DNA from: SZUA-365 sp034002405
Lineage (GTDB): Bacteria; Bacteroidota; Ignavibacteria; SZUA-365
DNA: 64,000 nucleotides
Direction of reading: 5' to 3'
Assembly: GCA_034002405.1 (NCBI GenBank)
Contig: JAVFAS010000001.1
Span: 1 to 64,000 of the forward strand
Shown: positions 51,170-59,414 of the stretch, in pieces
How the letters are laid out: every line of letters starts with the position of its first letter
How positions within the stretch are numbered: position 1 is the stretch's first letter
Notes under the pieces: generated by a model
Told to the model about the DNA's origin: nothing
The model's input: only the letters and a program-made list of their open reading frames with translations
Database searches by the model: none
Made by a program: the position numbers and the translations under genes

Positions 51170-51934
51170 ATGCCGCCCGCAGCGTCCATAGCACCGATCT
51201 ATTTCATCTCCGACCTTCATCTCGGAGTCGGCGATCCGGAGACCGAACGCCACAAACTGTCCTTGCTGCTCACGCTGCTCGGCGCGGTGCGCGACGAGCG
51301 CGCGGACCTGTACATCGTCGGCGACCTGTTCGACTTCTGGTATGAGTACCGAAGCGTCGTTCCGCGCGGCTATCACGGGCTGTACGCCGCCATCGACCAA
51401 CTCCGGGGCGCGGGATGCGCGGTGACCTATCTCGCCGGCAATCACGATTTCGCGATTGGCGATTTTTTCTCCCGTGACCTCGATGTCACCGTGATCCGCG
51501 ACGATCACACCTTCGTCGCACAAGGCCGACACTTCTCCCTCGCCCACGGCGACGGCCTCGCCGTCCGCGACGGCGGCTACCGCCTGCTCAAACGCGTCCT
51601 CCGCGCCTCCCTGTCCCAACGCCTCTTCCGCCTCCTGCATCCCGATTGCGCCTTCGGCATCGCCCGCCGCTTCTCCCACGGCAGCCGCGACTATACCAGC
51701 GGACGCGATTTCGGAGAGGATGACGGCATGCGCATCGACGCCGCCCGCCGGATCTCCGCGGGCGCGGATATCGTGGTGATGGGGCACCGGCACCTCCCCT
51801 GCATCGAACCCGTCGGCACCGGCCTCTATGTCAATCTCGGTGACTGGATCGGTCACTACACCTACGCCGTCTGCCGCAATGGAGACATCAGACTCTACAC
51901 CATCCGACACGGATATCAGGAACCGTACGTATAA
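51170..51934 (+). CDS. UDP-2,3-diacylglucosamine hydrolase-like metallophosphoesterase (LpxH family)
   Basis: The 254-aa protein carries the calcineurin-like phosphoesterase motifs in order: FISDLHLG (D15, H17), VGDLFDFWYEY near residue 50, AGNHDFAIGDFF near 90, LAHGDGLA near 125 and MGHRHLPC near 203. The FDFWYEY and HGDG patterns fit LpxH, which splits UDP-diacylglucosamine to lipid X in lipid A synthesis; a related phosphoesterase is possible. No Shine-Dalgarno precedes the only reasonable start. Its stop overlaps the start of the penicillin-binding protein gene by one base (TAATG). Confidence 0.85.
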   Translation: MPPAASIAPIYFISDLHLGVGDPETERHKLSLLLTLLGAVRDERADLYIVGDLFDFWYEYRSVVPRGYHGLYAAIDQLRGAGCAVTYLAGNHDFAIGDFFSRDLDVTVIRDDHTFVAQGRHFSLAHGDGLAVRDGGYRLLKRVLRASLSQRLFRLLHPDCAFGIARRFSHGSRDYTSGRDFGEDDGMRIDAARRISAGADIVVMGHRHLPCIEPVGTGLYVNLGDWIGHYTYAVCRNGDIRLYTIRHGYQEPYV

Positions 51935-54129
51935 TGGACATCACGCCACGCAAATTCTGGTCCATCATCGCCCCCGCCTTCATCCTGCTTGTCGGGGGAT
52001 GGTGGTTTCTCTCCTCGCTGACCGAGGGATTGCCGTCGCTGGAGGAACTCGAGAATCCCCGTCCTCCGTATGCGACGCGCGTGTATTCCGCCGACGGACT
52101 GGTCATTGACCGCTTCTTCGAGGAAAACCGGTCGCGCCTGAACTCGCTCGACAGCGTTCCGACGCCGTTCATCGAGGCGTTGCTGTCGACCGAGGATCGC
52201 CGGTTCTACGAGCACTGGGGTGTGGACGTGCGCGGTGTCGCGCGCGTGGTGATCGACCGGGTGTTCAGTCTCTCGCTTCGTGGCCGCGGCGCCAGCACCA
52301 TCACGCAGCAGCTCGCGCGCCTGCTCTATCTGACGCGGGAAGTGACCATCATGCGCAAGCTCCGGGAGATGTTGACGGCCGTGCAGATCGAGCGGCGCTA
52401 TACGAAGGAAGAAATCCTGATCATGTATCTCAACGTCGCGCCCTTCGGCCGCGGTGCCTACGGCTTGCAGTCCGCCGCCGCCGTGTTTTTCAACAAGAAA
52501 CCGGCGGAACTCACCGTCAGCGAGTGTGCCTTTCTCGTCGGGGCCCTCTCGAATCCGACGCGCTACGACCCGCGCCGGAACTACGAGGGTGCGGTGCTGC
52601 GACGCAACACGGTGATGATGAACATGATCGACGAGGGCTATCTCGACGCGTCGGAGTTCGCGGTCTACCGGCAGGATTCGATCGTCACGCAGACACGCGA
52701 GCGCACGGCCGGCATCGCGCCGCATTTCGTGGAATACGTCCGGCAACTGCTCCGCGAGAAAGCGGAACGATACGGGTTTGACCTGTATCGTGACGGACTG
52801 ACCGTCTACACGACCATTGACAGCCGCATGCAGGAACATGCCAACCGCGCGGTGTCGGAACATCTGACGGGGTTCCAGAAACAATTCGATCAGCGGTGGA
52901 GCTGGGACACCCCGGCACGGCGCGCGATTCTCGGCACCGCGCTCCGCATCGCCGTGCGCGCGACACCGGAATTCAAGGCCGCGAAATCCGCGGCGGGGCG
53001 CGACGCGATCAGCATTCGACTCCGTACGAACAAACGGTTCGTCGATTCGGTCAAGCACGCGCTCCAACGCATCCAGGTTGGATTCGTGGCGATCAATCCG
53101 CAGACCGGAGAAATCCAGGCCATGGTCGGCAATGCGGAAATGAATTTCCGCTACGGACTCAACCACGTCACGCAGATCAACCGCCAACCCGGATCGACGT
53201 TCAAACCATTCATCTACACCGTCGCCATCGACAACGGCTACTCGCCCGCCTACCAGATTTCCAACGATCCGATCGCGATCCCCAATGGATCGGGCGGAAC
53301 CTGGCGGCCGCGGAATTTCGGTGGCGAAACGGGCGGGAAATACACGCTGCGGCGTGGATTGCAGAATTCGGTCAACCTCGTCGCCATTCGAACCATCCTC
53401 GAGATCGCCCCGGCCGAGGAGGTGGTCCGCTACGCCCGCCGCATGGGTATCGAAAGCAACCTGCGCCCCTACCCTTCCCTCGCGATCGGAACCTCGGAGG
53501 TCGTCCCCCTGCAGCTGATCTCGTCCTACGGCGCGTTCGCGAATGAAGGCATTTACGCCAAACCCTTCGCCATTACCCGCATCGAGGACCGCGACGGCCG
53601 CGTCATTGAGAGCAACACCAGCGAGATCCGCGAGGTTCTGAGCAAGGAAACCGCATTCATCATGGCGAGCATGCTGCGGTCGGTGGTCGCCGGCGGCACG
53701 GGCTCGGGCACGCGCCGCTGGTTCAGCGGACCCGCCGGTGGCAAGACCGGCACGACCCAGGATTACGCCGATGCCTGGTTCATCGGCTTCACGCCGAATC
53801 TCGTCGCCGGCGTGTGGACCGGCTTCGACGACCGGCGCATCACCTTTACCGGGTCCTATGGCCAGGGCAGCGTGGCCGCGGCACCGATCTGGGGACGATT
53901 CATGAAATTCGTCTACGCCGACAAGCGTATCGGACTCCCGGTCAAGGATTTCATCGCGCCCGAAGGCGTGACCCAGGAAAAAATCTGCATCGAATCGCAG
54001 AACCTCGCCAACCCCTTCTGTCCGCACACCGTCACCGAATACGTCAACCGCAAATACTTCCCGGGGTATTGCACCGTCCACACCTCATCCGGAGACGGCG
54101 CACCGCGGGAACGCACGATCGAATACTGA
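51934..54129 (+). CDS. Class A penicillin-binding protein (PBP1A family)
   Basis: This bifunctional peptidoglycan glycosyltransferase and transpeptidase has 731 aa. It has a short cytoplasmic tail and a membrane anchor (residues ~8-27). The GT51 domain carries STEDRRFYEHWGVD near residue 86, GASTITQQLARLLYL and RRYTKEEILIMYLN. The transpeptidase domain has SxxK in GSTFKP near residue 421, SVN near 477 and KTGTT near 604. All catalytic motifs are intact. Start and stop overlap links it to the LpxH-like gene, so outer-leaflet and cell-wall synthesis are co-transcribed here. Confidence 0.96.
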   Translation: MDITPRKFWSIIAPAFILLVGGWWFLSSLTEGLPSLEELENPRPPYATRVYSADGLVIDRFFEENRSRLNSLDSVPTPFIEALLSTEDRRFYEHWGVDVRGVARVVIDRVFSLSLRGRGASTITQQLARLLYLTREVTIMRKLREMLTAVQIERRYTKEEILIMYLNVAPFGRGAYGLQSAAAVFFNKKPAELTVSECAFLVGALSNPTRYDPRRNYEGAVLRRNTVMMNMIDEGYLDASEFAVYRQDSIVTQTRERTAGIAPHFVEYVRQLLREKAERYGFDLYRDGLTVYTTIDSRMQEHANRAVSEHLTGFQKQFDQRWSWDTPARRAILGTALRIAVRATPEFKAAKSAAGRDAISIRLRTNKRFVDSVKHALQRIQVGFVAINPQTGEIQAMVGNAEMNFRYGLNHVTQINRQPGSTFKPFIYTVAIDNGYSPAYQISNDPIAIPNGSGGTWRPRNFGGETGGKYTLRRGLQNSVNLVAIRTILEIAPAEEVVRYARRMGIESNLRPYPSLAIGTSEVVPLQLISSYGAFANEGIYAKPFAITRIEDRDGRVIESNTSEIREVLSKETAFIMASMLRSVVAGGTGSGTRRWFSGPAGGKTGTTQDYADAWFIGFTPNLVAGVWTGFDDRRITFTGSYGQGSVAAAPIWGRFMKFVYADKRIGLPVKDFIAPEGVTQEKICIESQNLANPFCPHTVTEYVNRKYFPGYCTVHTSSGDGAPRERTIEY

Positions 54130-54231
54130 CGTCATACCACGCGCCCGCCTCCATCTTCCCTGACGTTTCCCCGCGTTCGGACGGCGTCCGGCATCGCGGC
54201 GGATTCCGCCCCGTTCCGCATGAGGGTGCGC

Positions 54232-54260
54232 TTGCGTCACACCACGGACGGGACTAACTT
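54232..54260 (+). promoter_or_regulatory. Possible promoter of the lipoprotein gene
   Basis: TTGCGT (54232-54237), a 17-bp spacer and TAACTTG (54255-54261) lie ~46 bp before the ATG at 54307. Confidence 0.5.
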
Positions 54261-54306
54261 GCGGCATTCCCGAACACTCTCACGACACCATTATGAGGAA
54301 TTCCGC

Positions 54307-54945
54307 ATGAGAACATATTATGGGTTGCCGCTCCTGTCGACGGTACTGTTCCTGCTCCTGTTCACGGGGTGTGGCGGCAAGGGCGGAGACGCCACGGGCG
54401 AAAAGAGCGGACTCGAGCAACTGGCGGAGGCCGCCGAGAACATGAAGACAGCCGCGGAGGAAATGACGGCCGGGCAGGACCGCGAACCGCAGCCGCCGGT
54501 GTCGTTCAAGACGCTGCTGACCTATCTGCCCGCGGAAATCGGCGGGATGCCGCAATCGAATCCGCGGGGCGAGACATCGAGCATGGCGGAGTGGAAATAT
54601 TCCAACGCCAGCGCGGATTACGAGGGCGGTGAAACGTCCGCCCGGGTCGAGATCTCCGACTACGCGTATATCAACATGCTCTACGCTCCGGTGCGCATGT
54701 GGCTGAAGATGAACATCTCGCGGGAAAGCACCGAGGGCTTCGAGCATACGGTCGAGGTCGCGGGATATCCCGCCTACGAGAAGTTTCAAACCAACGGAAA
54801 GCGCGGCGAACTGACCGTGCTCGTCGGTGACCGTTTCATCGTGAATATCCATACGAACGGTCTCGCCGAGGATGCACCGCGCAAGGTCGCGGAAGCGATG
54901 CCGTTGAAGAAACTTGCACAGGAAAAGGCCGAGAACGCGTCGTAA
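54307..54945 (+). CDS. Predicted lipoprotein of unknown function
   Basis: The 212-aa protein has a lipoprotein signal with FTGC (lipidated Cys at residue 22) followed by GGKGGDATG. A helical region comes next (LEQLAEAAENMKTAAEEMT), then a mixed domain with LLTYLPAEIGGMPQ and RVEISDYAYINM. GAGGA lies before the ATG at 54307. Its closing segment (GELTVLVGDRFIVNIHTNG) resembles small periplasmic domains that sense or bind membrane components, but I do not recognise the family. It is monocistronic, bounded by the class A penicillin-binding protein and a terminator. Confidence 0.75.
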   Translation: MRTYYGLPLLSTVLFLLLFTGCGGKGGDATGEKSGLEQLAEAAENMKTAAEEMTAGQDREPQPPVSFKTLLTYLPAEIGGMPQSNPRGETSSMAEWKYSNASADYEGGETSARVEISDYAYINMLYAPVRMWLKMNISRESTEGFEHTVEVAGYPAYEKFQTNGKRGELTVLVGDRFIVNIHTNGLAEDAPRKVAEAMPLKKLAQEKAENAS

Positions 54946-54977
54946 TACCCCGACGACTCGTCACGCCCCGAAGACTC

Positions 54978-55008
54978 GACGCCGGCCCGGAAATTCCAGG
55001 CCGGCGTC
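54978..55008. terminator. Bidirectional terminator hairpin
   Basis: A 10-bp perfect stem GACGCCGGCC / GGCCGGCGTC has an 11-nt loop and lies between convergent genes. There is no strong T-run, but the position fits termination on both sides. Confidence 0.6.
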
Positions 55009-55071
55009 CTCATATTCGGGGCCATCCCCACGTCACAAGCCCACGCCGCCAGGGCAGGAACGACGGCTCAC

Positions 55072-55125
55072 ACGCAGGCCGTGGTGAGCGCGCAGGCCGT
55101 GGTGAGCGCGCAGGCCGTGGGTGGG
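55072..55125. repeat. Three tandem 18-bp repeats
   Basis: The unit is GCGCAGGCCGTGGTGAGC: the first copy differs at one base and the third diverges in the last few. It lies between the terminator at 54978-55008 and the stop of the BtuF-like gene. Confidence 0.9.
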
Positions 55126-55141
55126 CGCCTCGATCTGGCGG

Positions 55142-56077
55142 TTAATCCGGATCGACCCGCCGAATGAGTTCCTGGAGCTGCGCGGCCGCTTCGAAGACGC
55201 GCGGACCCGGCCGCAGGAAACGGTCGGCGTCGATGCGGTACAACCGGCCGCCGCGCACCGCGCGCAACCTCCCCCACTCCGGATACCCGCGCCGCAACCG
55301 GGTTTCATCGATCCCCATATCGTCGGGATAGAGAATGACGTCCGGATCGAGACGCAGCAGCGATTCCCGGTCGAGGATCGGATAGTTCCCCGCCAATCCC
55401 GCCGCGGCGTTGCGGGCGCCGGCGATGGCGATGACCTCGCCGATGAACGTGCGCGCGCCCGCCGCCATCAATGGTTGCAGAGAAAGCAGGAGCAGCACCG
55501 AACGCTGCGATCGCGGCCGTCGCGCCCGGAGTTCCACCTGCACACGCCGCAGGGAATCGATCAACGCGGTGGCGTGCGTACGCCGGCCGGACAATATCCC
55601 GATGTCGCGGATGGATGAAAGTACGCCGCGGATATCCCGCGGATTCGAAACGAAGATCCGCAGGCCGAGCGATTCGAGGCGTTCGAAGGTGCGCGGTGAA
55701 TTTCCCTCCACGGAAATCACCACCAGATCCGGCCGCAGCGAAAGGATCCGTTCGATATCCGGTGCGAGCAGATCGCCGATCACCGGTTTGTTGCGAACAT
55801 CGGCCGGGTAATCGCAATACGTCGTCACCCCGGCGATCCGGGCCCCGGCTCCCACGGCGTAGAGCATCTCCGTCAGGCTCGGCGCGAGACTGACGATGCG
55901 CCGCGCCATGCTGTCGACACGCACCGTGCGACCGAGATCGTCGACGAGCGTCGGCGTGACCGGGCGCTCGGGGCTATGAGACGGCCGGTGACAGGCCGTC
56001 AGCTGCGCGAGCAGCAGGACGACGAGCACCGGCCGGACAATCGACGGAATGCGGGGTGTCACCGCGTCACGTTCCAA
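55142..56077 (-). CDS. Periplasmic binding protein of a cobalamin/iron-siderophore ABC system (BtuF-like)
   Basis: The ~311-aa lipoprotein has LAQLTAC at the signal-peptide end and the helical-backbone fold of class III binding proteins: RIVSLAPSLTEMLYAVGAGARIAGVTTYCDYPADV, KPVIGDLLAPDIERILSLRPDLVV, and a central long helix. The TTYCDYP motif is typical of BtuF-type cobalamin-binding proteins. The frame begins at TTG 56077, overlapping putA by 11 nt; GTG at 56062 is an equally likely start. No permease or ATPase is beside it. Confidence 0.85.
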   Translation of the reverse strand: MERDAVTPRIPSIVRPVLVVLLLAQLTACHRPSHSPERPVTPTLVDDLGRTVRVDSMARRIVSLAPSLTEMLYAVGAGARIAGVTTYCDYPADVRNKPVIGDLLAPDIERILSLRPDLVVISVEGNSPRTFERLESLGLRIFVSNPRDIRGVLSSIRDIGILSGRRTHATALIDSLRRVQVELRARRPRSQRSVLLLLSLQPLMAAGARTFIGEVIAIAGARNAAAGLAGNYPILDRESLLRLDPDVILYPDDMGIDETRLRRGYPEWGRLRAVRGGRLYRIDADRFLRPGPRVFEAAAQLQELIRRVDPD

Positions 56078-56975
56078 TCCCGAAAATGGCCTTCACGATG
56101 TGCATGGCCACCGAGGGATTTTCCTTGAGCCTGCGGGTGGAGTAGGCATACCACTGGTCGCCGAAGGGCACATACACGCGAAGGCGGTGCCCCTGCGCGA
56201 CGAGCTGGTCACGACGGGTGTGGCGCACACCCAGCAACATCTGGAATTCATACTGCTCCCGCGCGAGACCGAGCCGTTTGACGGTCTCCTCGCCATGCGC
56301 GAGCAACACATCATCGTGCGTGGCGATGCCGACGTAGACCCCGCCACCCAGCGCCAGTTCGTTGATGCGTTTGTAGCTGTCCTGCACTTCCTTCCGCTGC
56401 CGGAAGGCGATGGCTTCGGGTTCGACGTAAATCCCCTTGCAGAGACGGATATTCGTCGGACCATCGGCCATCAGGTCGCGAAGGTCGTCTTCCGTGCGCC
56501 GCAGGTACGACTGGATCACCACGCCGACATGGCGGTCGTAATCGCGGCGCAGCGTCTTGTACATGCGCAGCGTCGCGTCGGTGAAGGGATGATCCTCCAT
56601 GTCGAGACGGATGAAGTTGTCGTAGCCGCGGGCGATGTCGAGGAGATGTCGGACATTCTCCTCGAAAAACGCCTCGTCGATACTCAGGCCCAATTGCGTG
56701 GGTTTGATTGAAAGATTGGCGTCGAGCCCGTTTTCGTGGATGGCATGCAGGACGTCCTCGCACTGCGCGCGCATCGCGACCGCTTCCGCGCGGGAATTGA
56801 CGCTCTCGCCCAAGACGTCCATGGTGGCCATGATCCCCTTGGCATTCAGTTCCTTGACCACGCGGACACCGTCGGCGAGGGATTCGCCCGCGATGTAGGG
56901 CCGGGCGAAATAGCCGACCACGGGCTTCGGAACCAAGGGGATGGACTTTGCGATGATGGTTGAAATGATTGACAT
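56067..56975 (-). CDS. Proline dehydrogenase
   Basis: This FAD-dependent enzyme oxidises proline to pyrroline-5-carboxylate, the first step of proline use. The 302-aa monofunctional protein has the TIM-barrel motifs of the PRODH family: LDVLGESV near residue 52, IRLDMEDHPFTD, GVVIQSYLRRTEDDL, IRLCKGIYVEPEAIAF and VYVPFGDQWYAYSTRRL near the end, with the conserved Arg pair of the active site. The P5C dehydrogenase is not in the window. The ATG at 56975 is preferred; the longer frame reaches the promoter. Confidence 0.93.
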   Translation of the reverse strand: MSIISTIIAKSIPLVPKPVVGYFARPYIAGESLADGVRVVKELNAKGIMATMDVLGESVNSRAEAVAMRAQCEDVLHAIHENGLDANLSIKPTQLGLSIDEAFFEENVRHLLDIARGYDNFIRLDMEDHPFTDATLRMYKTLRRDYDRHVGVVIQSYLRRTEDDLRDLMADGPTNIRLCKGIYVEPEAIAFRQRKEVQDSYKRINELALGGGVYVGIATHDDVLLAHGEETVKRLGLAREQYEFQMLLGVRHTRRDQLVAQGHRLRVYVPFGDQWYAYSTRRLKENPSVAMHIVKAIFGIGT

Positions 56976-57036
56976 GATCTCGATTCGATGGTGAGACGGG
57001 ACGCCCGTGACCTCGTGTATCGGGCCGACGAGCATA

Positions 57037-57067
57037 CAAACTTACCGCCCGTGGGCGACGAAACCAA
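57037..57067 (-). promoter_or_regulatory. Promoter of proline dehydrogenase
   Basis: TTGGTT (57062-57067), a 17-bp spacer and TAAGTTTG (57037-57044) lie on the minus strand; the -10 box is an exact TAnnTTTG match. It lies ~62 bp before the ATG. Confidence 0.7.
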
Positions 57068-57089
57068 AAACAGCGGACAGGATGCTCCC

Positions 57090-58226
57090 CTACCCCGCCA
57101 GCAGTTCCTCATACACCGCCCAGGTCCTCTCGGCGATGCGGGTGTTCGTATACCGCGCGAGCACGCGCTGCCGACCCTTCGGACCGAACGCCGCCCGCAG
57201 TTCCGCGTCGTCAAGCAGCATCTGCATCTTCGTCCGGAGATCGTCCCGGTTCCGTTCCTCGAAGGTGAACCCGGCGTCACCGATGACATGCGGAATTTCG
57301 GCGTGCGTCGAACCCAGCACGGGCACCTCGGAGGCCATGGCCTGCACGAGCACCTGGCCGAACTGTTCCTTCCAGTGCGGCACGGTGTACGAGGGCAAAA
57401 CGAGCAGGTCCATCACGTTGATGTATTTCGGCACCTCGGCGTGGGGGATCGACAAGACAATCCGCACCCGATCGGCGACGCCAAGCTCCGCCGCGCGCCG
57501 GCGCAGATCGGCTTCCAGCGTCCCGCCGCCGATGAGCAGCAGCGTACGCTCGCCCGTGAGTCGGGCGAATTCCTCCAGCAGGTCCATTACCCCCTTCTCC
57601 GGTACGAAACGGCCGATAAAGCCGATCACCGTGCCGTGCAGACCAAGCCGCGCCGCGAGTTCCGGCTGCGCGCGCCGCTGGAACAGCGCCGCGTCGAGTC
57701 CGAGCAGCGGCATGACATGTATCGGGTTTTCGTATCCCTTTCTCCGGAGTATGTCCCGCGCGTCCGCGTTGCCACAGATGGCGGCGTCGGAGCGGATGAG
57801 GTTGAAACGCTCGAAGAAGGTGAAGGGGAAATTCAGCGTCTTCTCGAAATTCATCCAGGTGAAAAACAGCGTTTTCGCCTTCGGAGCGAACACGCGCCGG
57901 TACACCAGCGCCTGGAAATAGGAGAACGCGTCGGTGCCTTCCTCCACATGCAGGATGTCGGGGGTGAATTCGCGCATGCCGAGCGCGGCCGACTTGTAGA
58001 AATGCGCGGCTTCCTTGCCGCTGAAGGCCACCGGCAACGCCGTCACGTCGAGCTCGTCGTCGAGATGGTCCTCGGCGCGGATCGTGAACAGATAGTCCTT
58101 CCACACCGTCGGCACGATGATCTTGAGATTCACGTCATACCGCCGCCGCAATTCACGCCATTTCTCCCTGCCAATGCGGGTGATATACGTGTGGCTGATA
58201 ACGAGGACGTTGGGGGGTCGTGCCAT
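57090..58226 (-). CDS. Glycosyltransferase family 4 (GT-B)
   Basis: The 378-aa protein has an N-terminal GT-B domain (VLVISHTYITRIGREKWREL) and a C-terminal Glycos_transf_1-type domain with VIGFIGRFVPEKGVMDLLEEF near residue 195. The usual EX7E sugar-nucleotide motif appears as EQFGQVLVQ near residue 290, with the second Glu replaced by Gln. It probably adds a sugar during surface glycan synthesis. It is the last gene of the glycan cluster, 12 bp after the preceding glycosyltransferase gene. Confidence 0.88.
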   Translation of the reverse strand: MARPPNVLVISHTYITRIGREKWRELRRRYDVNLKIIVPTVWKDYLFTIRAEDHLDDELDVTALPVAFSGKEAAHFYKSAALGMREFTPDILHVEEGTDAFSYFQALVYRRVFAPKAKTLFFTWMNFEKTLNFPFTFFERFNLIRSDAAICGNADARDILRRKGYENPIHVMPLLGLDAALFQRRAQPELAARLGLHGTVIGFIGRFVPEKGVMDLLEEFARLTGERTLLLIGGGTLEADLRRRAAELGVADRVRIVLSIPHAEVPKYINVMDLLVLPSYTVPHWKEQFGQVLVQAMASEVPVLGSTHAEIPHVIGDAGFTFEERNRDDLRTKMQMLLDDAELRAAFGPKGRQRVLARYTNTRIAERTWAVYEELLAG

Positions 58227-58238
58227 GGTGCGCGCGGG

Positions 58239-59399
58239 TCAGTGGCGGGATTTCCAGTGGGTGATCGCGACGTCGTAGACGTCGGCCGTGCGGCGCGCGA
58301 TCTCGGGCCATGCGAATTCGGTCTCGACGCGGCGGCGTGCGCCCGCACCAAGTCTCGCGCGCAGATCCGCGTCTCGCAGCAACCGCAGAAAGGCCGTCGC
58401 GAGTTGCTCGGGACTGCGCGGCTCGACAAGCAGCCCGCTCTCGCCGTCCGTGATGATCTCGGGTATGCCGCCGACCTTCGTGCCGACGAGTGGCAGTCCG
58501 CTCGCCATGGCCTCGAGTCCGGAAATGCTCGTCGCCTCCATCAGCGACGGCAGCGCGGCGATGGTCGCGAGGGCGTAGAATTTCGGCATCGCGCTGTTGG
58601 GCACGTTCCCGGTGAAAAACACATCGTGTCCCTCCCCGGCCTCCTTCAACAGCGCCTCGAAGCGCCGGCGTTCGTCGGGAAAGCCGCCGCCGACAATCAG
58701 GAATTGGACGTCCGGTATTTCCGCCCGCACCAGAGGCACGGCACGGATGAAATATTCGACGCCGTTTTTCGGCTCGAGGCGACGGGGACAGACGATCACC
58801 GGACGCGCGGGATCGAGGCCGTAATCCTTGTCAATCACCCCGAAGCTGTTGCCGGGACGGAATTTCGTGGCGTCGACGCCGTTCGGAATGGAGAAATTCC
58901 GTGTTTCGTCGATACCCGTCGCGGTCGATTTGTCATGCAGTTCGCGGCTGGGCGAGATGATCGCATCCGCATGGCCGAGAAAACGGCGGATCTTGAATCG
59001 CCCCGTCCCTGTCTCGTACATCTCGAGATAGTTCGACGTATGGTTGGTCCACACCAGGGGCAGGTCGTCGCGCAGCGTCCACGTCGTCCAGCAGTTCGGC
59101 GTCAGGTCGTGCCAGTGCAGCACGTCGAACGGCCGCGCGGCATGCAGCTTCCGTATGTAATCCCGCACCTTGCGGATGTACAGCACATGTTTCCACTTCG
59201 GCGTCTGGTTGTCGACGAACAGCTTGTGCACGGTGAATCCGTCCATCTCCTCGACGCGGTCGTCACCCGCCCCGTGCACGGGATGGACGAGTTCGAGCCG
59301 GTGGCCGTTCTGCACATGCGCGCGCGCCAGCTCCAGCGCGTGGCTCGCCATACCGCCGATGTTCGGGAGGAAATCTGATGTCAGGAGAAGAATGTTCAT
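58239..59399 (-). CDS. Glycosyltransferase family 4 (GT-B)
   Basis: The 386-aa protein starts with LLLTSDFLPNIGGMASHALELARA, the typical acceptor-domain start of GT4 enzymes. It has RPVIVCPRRLEPKNGVEYFIRA near residue 195 and an intact EX7E (EATSISGLE) followed by AMASGLPLVGTKVGGIPEII. The donor sugar cannot be told from sequence. It lies 12 bp from the next gene and 15 bp from the previous one, so the run of glycan genes is one transcript. Confidence 0.93.
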   Translation of the reverse strand: MNILLLTSDFLPNIGGMASHALELARAHVQNGHRLELVHPVHGAGDDRVEEMDGFTVHKLFVDNQTPKWKHVLYIRKVRDYIRKLHAARPFDVLHWHDLTPNCWTTWTLRDDLPLVWTNHTSNYLEMYETGTGRFKIRRFLGHADAIISPSRELHDKSTATGIDETRNFSIPNGVDATKFRPGNSFGVIDKDYGLDPARPVIVCPRRLEPKNGVEYFIRAVPLVRAEIPDVQFLIVGGGFPDERRRFEALLKEAGEGHDVFFTGNVPNSAMPKFYALATIAALPSLMEATSISGLEAMASGLPLVGTKVGGIPEIITDGESGLLVEPRSPEQLATAFLRLLRDADLRARLGAGARRRVETEFAWPEIARRTADVYDVAITHWKSRH

Positions 59400-59414
59400 G
59401 GGTCGTTTCTCGCG

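Noticed and set aside
51916..54081. 721-codon open frame on the minus strand
   Set aside because: It is antisense to the class A penicillin-binding protein.
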